From: an uncultured Collinsella sp.
Lineage (GTDB): Bacteria; Actinomycetota; Coriobacteriia; Coriobacteriales; Coriobacteriaceae
Length of the DNA: 5,240 nt
Direction of reading: 5' to 3'
Assembly (NCBI GenBank): GCA_900552995.1
Contig: USBX01000082.1
Location: 1-5,240 of the forward strand
Made by a program: the position numbers and the translations under genes
The notes under the pieces: model-generated
What the model was told of the DNA's origin: nothing
Database searches by the model: none
The model's input: the letters and a program-made list of their open reading frames with translations, nothing else
Shown: piece after piece, positions 1 to 5,240 of the stretch
How the letters are laid out: each line of letters begins with the position of its first letter
Position numbering within the stretch: the stretch's first letter is position 1

Positions 1-41
1 GAGCCTTATCGTCGGCAGCGTCAGATGTGTATAAGAGACAG
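1..41 (+). other. Nextera read-1 adapter with i5 index (sequencing artefact)
   Basis: Positions 9-41 match the Illumina Nextera transposase read-1 adapter, and its last 19 bases (23-41, AGATGTGTATAAGAGACAG) are the Tn5 mosaic end. The first eight bases, GAGCCTTA, match the Nextera XT i5 index I remember as S521. None of this is genomic. Biological sequence starts at 42. A reading frame opening at the GTG at 27 translates the adapter as MYKRQ and runs into the genuine phoH frame, so an automatic gene call starting there is false. Confidence 0.97.
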
Positions 42-218
42 CGTGGTGGCTTGGCGGATGTCGAGAAGATTTTGGGCCGTGTCGACGATGTCGCATTTTC
101 TCACCTCGAGCGTGCCGACGTGGTGCGCCATGCCCTAGTGGGTCGTATCGTTGAGGCATATGATGCTTATGATGACGTGCGCGAGCAGCGCCCGCGCGAC
201 CGAAAGGAGTCCCGTTGA
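42..218 (+). CDS. phoH: PhoH-like ATPase, C-terminal fragment (5' end missing)
   Basis: The last 58 codons and TGA stop of a PhoH/YbeZ-family protein. PhoH proteins are cytoplasmic P-loop NTPases of the phosphate-starvation family, linked to RNA metabolism. The fragment carries the family's C-terminal signature: GGLADVEKILGRV, then a V-x-F-x-x-L strand, then the hallmark DVVRHALVGRIVEAYDAYD. The Walker A and B motifs lie upstream and are not in the window, so ATPase competence cannot be judged. The gene is cut by the sequencing adapter at 41/42, not by a biological truncation. Its TGA (216-218) overlaps the ybeY start codon by four bases, which matches the common phoH-ybeY order and suggests translational coupling. 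Family assignment rests on the tail motif and the neighbour. Confidence 0.85.
   Translation, partial: RGGLADVEKILGRVDDVAFSHLERADVVRHALVGRIVEAYDAYDDVREQRPRDRKESR
204..217 (+). promoter_or_regulatory. Ribosome binding site and TTG start of ybeY
   Basis: AAGGAG at 204-209 lies five bases before a TTG codon at 215-217. No ATG or GTG lies in frame near this point. The next in-frame TTG (224) would be 14 bases from the Shine-Dalgarno sequence, so 215 is preferred. TTGA (215-218) serves as both ybeY start and phoH stop. Confidence 0.75.
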
Positions 219-724
219 GTGTATTGATCAGCAACGATGCCGAGCTCGATACGCTGCTCGACGCGCAGGAGGTAGAACACATCTGCGAGGTCGTGCTTGC
301 CGCCGAAGGCGTTGAGCGTGAAGTCGAGATTTCCCTTTCGTATGTCGACGAGGACGAGATGCACGAGCTCAACCACGAGTGGCGTGGCATCGACCGCACC
401 ACCGATGTGCTCTCGTTTGAATGCGACTCGGCCTTTGACGAGGATATTCCCGCCGACGAGACGCTTGAGCTTGGCGATATCATCCTGGCCCCGCAAGTCA
501 TTGCCCGTCAGGCCCCCGGCTTTGGCAATGCCCCTGCCGACGAGTGCCGCCTGATGCTCGTGCATGGCATGCTGCACCTGCTGGGGTATGACCATATCGA
601 GGACGACGAGGCCGAGGTCATGGAGGCCCGCGAGGACGCTATCCTGCGCGATCTGGCGCTCGAGCGCGGCGAGGACCCCAAGCTGGTCCACGTCGGCCCC
701 ATCACCAACCACGCCCACGACTAG
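215..724 (+). CDS. ybeY: Endoribonuclease YbeY (16S rRNA maturation factor)
   Basis: A 169-residue YbeY/UPF0054 protein. The family is a zinc-dependent single-strand endoribonuclease of the cytoplasm, required for 16S rRNA 3'-end maturation and 70S ribosome quality control in E. coli. The metal site is intact: HGMLHLLGYDH at residues 117-127 gives the H-x3-H-x5-H triad H117, H121 and H127. Upstream are other family blocks: ELNHEWRGIDRTTDVLSF (51-68, with the conserved Arg57) and LGDIILAP (86-93). The C-terminus after H127 is acidic and a little longer than in E. coli. The start is a TTG with a good Shine-Dalgarno, overlapping the phoH stop, and dgkA follows nine bases after the stop. YbeY is reported to interact with Era, which is encoded two genes downstream. 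Confidence 0.95.
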   Translation: MSVLISNDAELDTLLDAQEVEHICEVVLAAEGVEREVEISLSYVDEDEMHELNHEWRGIDRTTDVLSFECDSAFDEDIPADETLELGDIILAPQVIARQAPGFGNAPADECRLMLVHGMLHLLGYDHIEDDEAEVMEAREDAILRDLALERGEDPKLVHVGPITNHAHD

Positions 725-733
725 GAGCCGTCT

Positions 734-1111
734 ATGATTCCCGGATCGAACAAGGACCATCCGTCCTTCTTAAAGTCGTTCTCCTACGCCATGGAGGGCT
801 TCGTCACCGCCGTCAAGACCGAGCGCAATATTAAGGTCATGCTCGTTGCGGGCGTGTGCACCGTCATTGCCGGCTGCATCGTGGGGCTCGACATTTCCGA
901 GTGGGCCACGATTATCATCTGTTGTGGCCTGGTGATTCACGGCGAGCTATGCAACACCGCCATGGAGGCGATTGTCGATCTGGCGACCCAGGAGCTCCAT
1001 CCGCTGGCAAAGCGCGCGAAGGATATCGCCGCCGCCTCCGTATACGTTCTTTCCATCACCGCCGCGATTGTGGGCTTGCTGGTATTTGCCCACGCGCTCG
1101 GCTTTATCTAG
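734..1111 (+). CDS. dgkA: DgkA-type membrane lipid kinase (diacylglycerol or undecaprenol kinase)
   Basis: A 125-residue integral membrane protein of the prokaryotic diacylglycerol kinase family, normal length. These homotrimeric enzymes phosphorylate a lipid alcohol with ATP. Gram-positive members mostly act on undecaprenol, which recycles the cell-wall lipid carrier, so I infer that substrate here; sequence alone does not prove it. The active-site block is complete: E71-L-C-N74-T-A-M-E78 followed by VD (81-82) and LAKRAKD (91-97); E71, N74 and E78 correspond to E. coli E69, N72 and E76. Glu30 in KTERN matches the other conserved metal-site acid. Three hydrophobic segments, near 33-52, 57-72 and 99-122, give the expected three-helix fold. 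ATG at 734 follows TAGGAG at 723-728, which includes the ybeY stop, and era starts 12 bases after the stop. Confidence 0.92.
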   Translation: MIPGSNKDHPSFLKSFSYAMEGFVTAVKTERNIKVMLVAGVCTVIAGCIVGLDISEWATIIICCGLVIHGELCNTAMEAIVDLATQELHPLAKRAKDIAAASVYVLSITAAIVGLLVFAHALGFI

Positions 1112-1123
1112 AAAGGGATTCCC

Positions 1124-2191
1124 ATGTCCGACAATATGCAGCCTATCGATGAAATTTTGGACGACGAGTCCCCGGATGCTAAGGCGACCGAGGCCTATGA
1201 GGAAGTCGAGGAGTTCGACCCGTTTGAGGGCATGAGCGACGAGGAGCTCGACGCCCTGTGCGACGAGGACGACAGCCTCGCGGGCTTTGGCGACGTTGAG
1301 CCCGGTTTCCGCAGTGGCTTCGTGGCCTTGGTCGGCCGCCCCAACGCCGGTAAGTCAACGCTGCTCAACGCCTGCTATGGCAAAAAGGTCGCCATCACCT
1401 CGCCGGTGGCCCAGACGACCCGCCGCCGCATGCGCGCCGTCGTCAACCGCCCCGGCTACCAGCTGGTCTTTGTCGATACCCCGGGTATCCACAAGCCCAA
1501 GGACGGTCTAGGGTCCGAGCTCAACAAGAGCGCGCTGTTCGAGCTGAACGATGTCGATGTTGTCGCGTTTTTGATTGATGCCACCAAGCCCATCGGCAGG
1601 GGAGACGCCTGGGTTGCCGAGCGTGTCAGATGCGCTCGTTGCAAGAAGGTCCTGGTGCTCACCAAGGCCGATGAGGCCGACCCCGCACAGGTCATGGAGC
1701 AGCTTAAGGCCGCCCACGAGCTTATGGAATATGACGACGAGATCGTGACGTCGTCGGTCAAGAACTTTAACGTTGATGCCTTCATCGAGACCGTTGCGCA
1801 CTTTTTGCCCGAGGGTCCGCGTTGGTTCCCCGAGGACATGGGTACCGACGCTTCCGATGAGACGCTCGTTGCCGAGTTTGTGCGCGAGAAGGTCTTGCGC
1901 CGCACCCGTGATGAGATCCCGCACTCCGTGGGCGTGATTTGCGATGCGCTTGAGCAGACCAAGAAGGTGCTGCGCGTGCACGCCACCATTTACGTCGAGC
2001 GCGAGGGCCAAAAGGGCATCATCATCGGCAAGGGCGGCGAGATGATCAAACATATCGGCATCGACGCCCGTCGCGACCTTGAGCGCATCTTTGGCACCCA
2101 GGTCTTTTTGGAGCTGGACGTGAAGGTCAAGGCCGGCTGGCGTGACGACGAGGCCCAGATTCGCCGCTTTGGCTATAACGCCGAGGATTAG
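1124..2191 (+). CDS. era: GTPase Era with acidic N-terminal extension
   Basis: Era is an essential GTPase that binds the 3' end of 16S rRNA through a KH domain and assists 30S assembly. This copy has 355 residues against about 300 usually; the excess is an N-terminal stretch (1-60) with 24 Asp/Glu and a single Lys. The GTPase domain follows: G1 GRPNAGKS (71-78), switch I QTTRRR (97-102), G3 DTPG (118-121), G4 TKAD (180-183) and a G5-like SSVK (210-213). G4 has Thr in place of the usual Asn, a variant I recall from actinobacterial Era proteins. The C-terminal KH domain is intact, with GKGG (302-305) inside GQKGIIIGKGGEMIKHIG, then AGWRDDE (337-343). ATG at 1124 has GAAAGGGA five bases upstream; the in-frame ATG at Met37 (1232) has no properly spaced site. 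The gene sits between dgkA and recO in a compact operon. Confidence 0.96.
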   Translation: MSDNMQPIDEILDDESPDAKATEAYEEVEEFDPFEGMSDEELDALCDEDDSLAGFGDVEPGFRSGFVALVGRPNAGKSTLLNACYGKKVAITSPVAQTTRRRMRAVVNRPGYQLVFVDTPGIHKPKDGLGSELNKSALFELNDVDVVAFLIDATKPIGRGDAWVAERVRCARCKKVLVLTKADEADPAQVMEQLKAAHELMEYDDEIVTSSVKNFNVDAFIETVAHFLPEGPRWFPEDMGTDASDETLVAEFVREKVLRRTRDEIPHSVGVICDALEQTKKVLRVHATIYVEREGQKGIIIGKGGEMIKHIGIDARRDLERIFGTQVFLELDVKVKAGWRDDEAQIRRFGYNAED

Positions 2192-2206
2192 GGACACGCG
2201 GCGCGA

Positions 2207-2956
2207 ATGGCAGGTTCTCGTACATATCGCACGAAAGTGCTCGTGCTCGATAAGACGAAGCTCAAAGAGACGGACCTGATCCTGACGATGCTTGACGAGC
2301 GGGGTCGGCAGGTTCGTGCTGTGGCAAAGGGCGCCCGCAAACCCGGCGGACGCCTGGCTGCGCGCTGCGAGATGTTCTGTACCGTTGATCTGCTGCTTGC
2401 GCATGGACGGTCGCTCGACGTGGTTTCCCAGGCCGAGCTTATGGAGGCGCCGCTCGGCGCTGCTCCCGATTACGAGATGACATGCGCCGCAAGCGCGATC
2501 GCCGAGGTCGCGCGCGTGTGCTCGTTCGAGGACGCCGAGGACCCGTTTACCTTTGCCATAACGCAGCGAGCGCTTGCCCTGGTGGGCAGCGGGCTCGACG
2601 CGGCGCATATGGATCTACTTGTGGCGGCATATGTCTTTAAGCTGCTGTCGCACGTTGGCTATCGACCCGATTTTTCGGCCTGCGTGCTGTGCGGAGACCC
2701 CATGCTGTCGTATTTTTCGCCCCAGGCGGGCGGTCTCATGTGCGGGTCGTGCGCGTCGAGCGTTCCGGGTGCCGAGCTGGTGTCGACCGGTGAGGTCGCG
2801 TGGCTGCGCGCCCTCATGTCCATGACCTTCGATGCGCTTATGGTCGAGAGGATCGACACGCATACGGCGGCGTTCTTGCTCGGGCTTTCGCATGTGTGGG
2901 CTGCGACGCACACCGATCAGCGCCTCCGTGCGATGGAATTCATGTTGGGTCGGTGA
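2207..2956 (+). CDS. recO: DNA repair protein RecO
   Basis: A 249-residue RecO, normal length. RecO acts in the RecFOR pathway: it anneals complementary strands and, with RecR, loads RecA onto SSB-coated single-stranded DNA at gaps. The N-terminal OB-fold (about 1-80) begins YRTKVLVLDKTKLKETDLIL, typical of the family, and includes KGARKPGGRL (41-50). The helical C-terminal part holds a four-cysteine zinc motif, CVLC (159-162) and CGSC (179-182), present in many but not all RecO proteins. The start at 2207 fits the family N-terminus, but the ribosome binding site is weak: GGGA at 2191-2194, 12 bases away. Translation may therefore depend on coupling to era, which ends 15 bases upstream. No terminator is visible after the TGA, so transcripts may run into rpsO. 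Confidence 0.93.
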   Translation: MAGSRTYRTKVLVLDKTKLKETDLILTMLDERGRQVRAVAKGARKPGGRLAARCEMFCTVDLLLAHGRSLDVVSQAELMEAPLGAAPDYEMTCAASAIAEVARVCSFEDAEDPFTFAITQRALALVGSGLDAAHMDLLVAAYVFKLLSHVGYRPDFSACVLCGDPMLSYFSPQAGGLMCGSCASSVPGAELVSTGEVAWLRALMSMTFDALMVERIDTHTAAFLLGLSHVWAATHTDQRLRAMEFMLGR

Positions 2957-2980
2957 TGATGCGCAGGCACGGGCTGCTTG

Positions 2981-2989
2981 TGGTAACAT
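2981..2989 (+). promoter_or_regulatory. Candidate extended -10 promoter of rpsO
   Basis: TGGTAACAT, a TGn element joined to the -10-like hexamer TAACAT (2984-2989), lies 25 bases after the recO stop. No convincing -35 hexamer is found 17-18 bases upstream, which is tolerated in extended -10 promoters. Transcription would start near 2995-2998 and give an rpsO leader of about 100 bases. The position and the change to a ribosomal protein gene favour a promoter here; the exact site is inferred. Confidence 0.5.
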
Positions 2990-3004
2990 ACCGACCTGTT
3001 GGTA
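2989..3004. repeat. Small inverted repeat at the rpsO promoter
   Basis: TACCGA (2989-2994) and TTGGTA (2999-3004) form an imperfect inverted repeat with one G-T mismatch and a 4-base centre, CCTG. It touches the predicted -10 element and spans the predicted start site, so an operator is possible. The arms are short and this could be chance. Confidence 0.25.
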
Positions 3005-3094
3005 CCTCGACCTTGGTTGCTCGCTCCACCGGCGGCTTCCCAGTCCGAGGCGAATCGAGTCGCCCGTGGGCGACGCAAAACGAAAGGTGAAACA
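2996..3094 (+). promoter_or_regulatory. Structured 5' leader of rpsO, candidate S15 autoregulatory element
   Basis: The leader can fold into two stems. The first is interrupted: 3005-3009 (CCTCG) with 3046-3050 (CGAGG), extended by 3010-3011 with 3043-3044 and by 3014-3016 with 3040-3042. The second is a perfect 6-bp hairpin, GTCGCC (3059-3064) and GGCGAC (3069-3074), with a CGTG loop. It is followed by AAAA rather than a T-run, so it is not a terminator, and ends 8 bases before the AAAGGTG ribosome binding site (3083-3089). S15 represses its own mRNA in several phyla through unrelated leader structures, so autoregulation is a reasonable inference. No known Rfam structure is recognised. Confidence 0.4.
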
Positions 3095-3373
3095 ATGACT
3101 GTTTCCAAAGAGCGCAAGGCGGAGCTGACTGCCCAGTTCGGTAACACCCCGGTCGATACCGGCAACCCCAAGGTTCAGGTCGCCATCCTGACCGAGCGCA
3201 TCAAGGAGCTGACCGAGCACATGAAGTCCCACCAGAAGGACTTCCACACCCGTCGTGGCCTGCTCATGCTCGTCGGCCGTCGTCGTCGTCTTCTCTCCTA
3301 CATCAAGAAGAACGACATCGTCGAGTACCGTGAGCTCATCAAGGCTCTGGGCATCCGCGACAACATCCAGTAG
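3095..3373 (+). CDS. rpsO: 30S ribosomal protein S15 (uS15)
   Basis: A 92-residue S15 (E. coli has 89). It binds the central domain of 16S rRNA at the h20/h21/h22 junction, nucleates platform assembly and forms an intersubunit bridge. Family blocks are complete: DTGNPKVQVAILTERIKELT (21-40), EHMKSHQKDFHTRRGLL (41-57), LVGRRRRLLSYI (59-70) and YRELIKALGI (78-87). His42, His46 and Asp49 of the rRNA-contact region are kept. The usual HHSRRG is FHTRRG here and the usual GSPEVQ is GNPKVQ. The ATG at 3095 has AAAGGTG at 3083-3089. The frame stays open upstream to 2999, but that stretch encodes nothing S15-like and lies in the leader. Own promoter upstream and terminator downstream suggest a separately controlled unit beside pnp, a widely conserved pairing. 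Confidence 0.97.
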   Translation: MTVSKERKAELTAQFGNTPVDTGNPKVQVAILTERIKELTEHMKSHQKDFHTRRGLLMLVGRRRRLLSYIKKNDIVEYRELIKALGIRDNIQ

Positions 3374-3388
3374 GATTTGTACATGCTA

Positions 3389-3419
3389 AGAGCGTCCTGC
3401 GCAGCGGGGCGCTCTTTTT
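3389..3419 (+). terminator. Intrinsic terminator after rpsO
   Basis: AGAGCGTCCT (3389-3398) pairs with GGGGCGCTCT (3406-3415) with two G-U wobbles; the loop GCGCAGC can add two more G-C pairs and leave a GCA triloop. The stem runs into a five-T tract (3415-3419). It starts 15 bases after the rpsO stop. There is no matching T-run on the other strand, so it works in the + direction. It should end or attenuate rpsO transcripts and partly separate them from pnp. Confidence 0.9.
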
Positions 3420-3420
3420 G

Positions 3421-3522
3421 TGTAAGGGCGCGAACAATCACGCTCTGAAGCGTGGCGGGGGCAGGGGGCCCGCGTCACATGAGAAGCCTGCAGGCAAGGG
3501 GCCTGTGGGGTAAAGGAGAACA
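3421..3522 (+). promoter_or_regulatory. Structured leader between the rpsO terminator and pnp
   Basis: About 100 non-coding bases with several possible hairpins: CACGCT (3439-3444) with AGCGTG (3449-3454) and a CTGA loop; GCGGG (3455-3459) with CCCGC (3469-3473); and CAGGC (3491-3495) with GCCTG (3501-3505). The palindrome GCCTGCAGGC (3486-3495) competes with the last. The ribosome binding site AAAGGAG (3512-3518) sits four bases before the ATG. I found no convincing -35/-10 pair, so pnp may be read from transcripts passing the terminator or from a promoter I cannot recognise. In E. coli a structured pnp leader mediates RNase III-dependent autoregulation; an equivalent here is inference. Confidence 0.4.
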
Positions 3523-5209
3523 ATGACACTCGTATCCAAGACCTTTGAGCTGTACGGCAAGACCTACACCTTTGAGTCGGGCGAGCTTGCCAAGCAGGCC
3601 ACCGGCGCCTGCCTGGTCAAGCAGGGCGACACCACGATGCTCGACACCGTGGTCGTCTCCAAGGAGCGTAAGAACTACGACTTCTTCCCGCTGACCGTCG
3701 ACTTCAACGAGAAGATGTACGCCGCCGGCCGCATCCCGGGTGGCTACCTCAAGCGTGAGGGCCGTCCCAGTGAGAAGGCCACGCTCACCGCGCGCATGAT
3801 CGACCGTCCGATTCGCCCGAGCTTCCCGGATGGCTTCCGCAACGAGGTGCACATCGTCGCCACCTCGCTCGTCGCCGACCAGGTCAACCCCTTTGACGTC
3901 ATCAACGTCATGGGTGCTTCCCTGGCCATGACGCTCGGCGGCGTGCCCTTCGAGGGCCCGCTTGCCTGCGTGCGCATCGGCCGCAACGTGGAGACCGGCG
4001 AGTTTATCGTTAACCCCACCTATGAGGAGCGCGAGAACTCCGATCTGGACCTGGAGCTGGGCGGCTCTGCCGACTTCATCTCGATGGTCGAGGCCGGCGC
4101 CGAGGAGATCTCCGAGGACGACATGCTCGCCGCCATGAAGTTTGGCCAGGAGGCCCTTGCTGCCTTCTGCCAGGCTCAGGACGAGTTTGTCGCCGAGTGG
4201 GAGCAGGTCAACGGCGCTATCGTCAAGAAGGAGTACCCGCTCGACCAGCCCGTCGAGGAGGTCCAGGAGCGCATCTTCGCCCACTACGACGAGATGGCAG
4301 CCGCCCTTCGCGACGCCGACAAGCTCTCCCGTATCGGCAAGGTCGAGGCTCTGAAGGAGTCCATCCGTGCCGAGTTCACCGAGGAGGAGCAGTCCGCTTG
4401 GGAGCGCGAGATTCCCGTGGCGCTCAAGAAGCTCGAGAAGAAGGCTATGCGTACCATGGTCGTCGAGACCGGCGAGCGCGTCGACGGCCGTGCCGCCGAT
4501 GAGATTCGCCCCATCATGGTGAAGGATAACTACCTGCCGCTCGTTCACGGCTCCGGTCTGTTCCAGCGTGGCCAGACCCAGGTGCTTTCCGTCCTGTCGC
4601 TCGGTATGCTCAACGAGGGCCAGCGTCTGGATACCATCGAACCCACCGAGGGCAAGCGCTATATGCACCACTACAACTTCCCGCCGTTCTGCACCGGCGA
4701 GACCGGCCGCATGGGCAGCCCCAAGCGCCGCGAGATCGGCCACGGCAACCTGGCCGAGCGCGCTCTGCTTCCGGTGCTCCCCGACGAGAACGAGTTCCCC
4801 TACGCCATCCGCGTCGTCTCCGAGGTCATGGAGTCCAACGGCTCCTCTTCGATGGCTTCGACCTGCGGTTCCACGCTCGCCCTTATGGACGGCGGCGTGC
4901 CCATTAAGCGCCCGGTCTCCGGTATCGCCATGGGCCTGATCCAGGAGGAGGGCAAGACCGTGGTCCTGTCCGACATCCAGGGTCTCGAGGACTTCCTGGG
5001 CGACATGGACTTTAAGGTCACCGGCACCACCGAGGGCATCACCGCCCTGCAGATGGACAACAAGGCCACTGGTCTCACCTTCGACATCTTGGCCCGCGCC
5101 CTGCAGCAGGCCAAGGAGGGTCGCGCCTTCATCCTGCAGAAGATGCTCGATGTGATCCCCGAGCCGCGCCACACCACGCGCAGCACCGCTCCGCGCATCG
5201 TCTCCATCC
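3523..5209 (+). CDS. pnp: Polyribonucleotide nucleotidyltransferase (PNPase), 3' end missing
   Basis: PNPase is a trimeric phosphorolytic 3'-5' exoribonuclease that degrades mRNA and can also polymerise NDPs. The window holds 562 complete codons of about 700-750. The first RNase PH-like domain includes FFPLTVDFNEKMYAAGRIPG (54-73) and KREGRPSEKATL (77-88), followed by a helical linker domain. The catalytic second RNase PH domain starts near RVDGR (319-323) and has GSPKRREIGHG (398-408), ESNGSSSMAS (437-446) and SDIQGLEDFLGDMDFKV; D484 and D490 match E. coli D486 and D492. The KH and S1 RNA-binding domains are absent only because the sequencing adapter begins at 5210, right after APRIVSI. The frame stays open through the adapter and would add a false PVSYTHLRAH tail. 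ATG at 3523 follows AAAGGAG. No frameshift or missing catalytic residue is seen. Confidence 0.97.
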
Positions 5210-5240
5210 CTGTCTCTTATACACATCTCCGAGCCCACGA
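5210..5240 (-). other. Nextera read-2 adapter (sequencing artefact)
   Basis: CTGTCTCTTATACACATCT (5210-5228) is the reverse complement of the Tn5 mosaic end, and CCGAGCCCACGA (5229-5240) continues as the Nextera read-2 adapter, three bases short of its end. It is not genomic. Read on the - strand it starts a frame MGSEMCIRDR, a peptide typical of adapter contamination in protein databases, that continues antisense through pnp. Read on the + strand it extends pnp falsely. Confidence 0.97.

Noticed and set aside
167..760. 197-codon antisense open frame across ybeY
   Set aside because: It mirrors the ybeY codons in a third-position-GC frame, overlaps two neighbouring genes, and shows no domain.
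1508..2608. 366-codon antisense open frame across era and recO
   Set aside because: It spans two well-supported genes, has no recognisable domain, and its composition is that of a reverse frame of GC-rich coding DNA.
2999..3094. N-terminal extension of S15 from a GTG at 2999
   Set aside because: The extra 32 residues have no S15 similarity and fall in the leader. The ATG at 3095 has a proper ribosome binding site and gives the family length.
3417..3438. pnp promoter with TTTGTG and AACAAT as -35/-10
   Set aside because: The spacing is only 10 bases and both hexamers are poor matches.
3457..3510. G-quadruplex in the pnp leader
   Set aside because: Four G-tracts exist, but one intervening loop would be 29 bases and the tracts also pair in hairpins. 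Evidence is too weak to call.
3523..5209. Naturally truncated PNPase lacking KH and S1 domains
   Set aside because: The break falls exactly at the adapter junction and the frame is still open, so the truncation is technical.
23..5228. 19-bp perfect terminal inverted repeats (23-41 and 5210-5228) that look like transposon ends
   Set aside because: They are the engineered Tn5 mosaic ends, flanked by Illumina read-1 and read-2 adapter bases. There is no transposase gene inside, and the cargo is core chromosomal genes cut mid-gene.
3475..5238. 587-codon open frame antisense to pnp
   Set aside because: It starts inside the adapter (MGSEMCIRDR), lies wholly opposite a clear pnp gene, and is low-complexity, rich in Leu, Gly, Asp, Val and His. 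It is a by-product of GC-rich codon bias.

Overview
The window is a bacterial chromosomal fragment of about 5.17 kb (positions 42-5209) with Illumina Nextera/Tn5 adapter sequence left on both ends (1-41 and 5210-5240). The DNA is GC-rich with strong G/C bias at third codon positions, and every gene lies on the + strand. Protein features suggest class Coriobacteriia (Actinomycetota), most likely a gut Collinsella-like species: an S15 of 92 residues ending GIRDNIQ, an Era with a long acidic N-terminus and a TKAD motif, and short acid-rich proteins. This taxonomic placement is inferred from memory of family sequences, not from a search.

Layout: a 3' fragment of a phoH-like gene (42-218); ybeY (215-724, TTG start overlapping the phoH stop); a DgkA-type lipid kinase (734-1111); era (1124-2191); recO (2207-2956). 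These five genes are separated by -4 to +15 bases and look like one operon. A 138-base gap then holds a likely extended -10 promoter and a structured leader ahead of rpsO (3095-3373). A strong intrinsic terminator (3389-3419) follows rpsO. A second structured leader (about 3421-3522) precedes pnp (3523 onward). The pnp gene is cut by the right adapter after 562 codons, just before its KH and S1 RNA-binding domains.

Functionally this is mostly RNA metabolism and ribosome assembly. YbeY (rRNA-processing endonuclease), Era (30S assembly GTPase that binds the 3' end of 16S rRNA), S15 (early 30S assembly protein) and PNPase (3'-5' exonuclease) all act on 16S rRNA maturation or RNA decay. DgkA (lipid phosphorylation, undecaprenol recycling) and RecO (recombination repair) share the operon, as in many bacteria.

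I see no mobile element, CRISPR array, tRNA, rRNA or novel defence system. The features most worth a second look are the adapter contamination, with the false protein ends it creates, the acidic Era extension, and the two untranslated leaders flanking rpsO.
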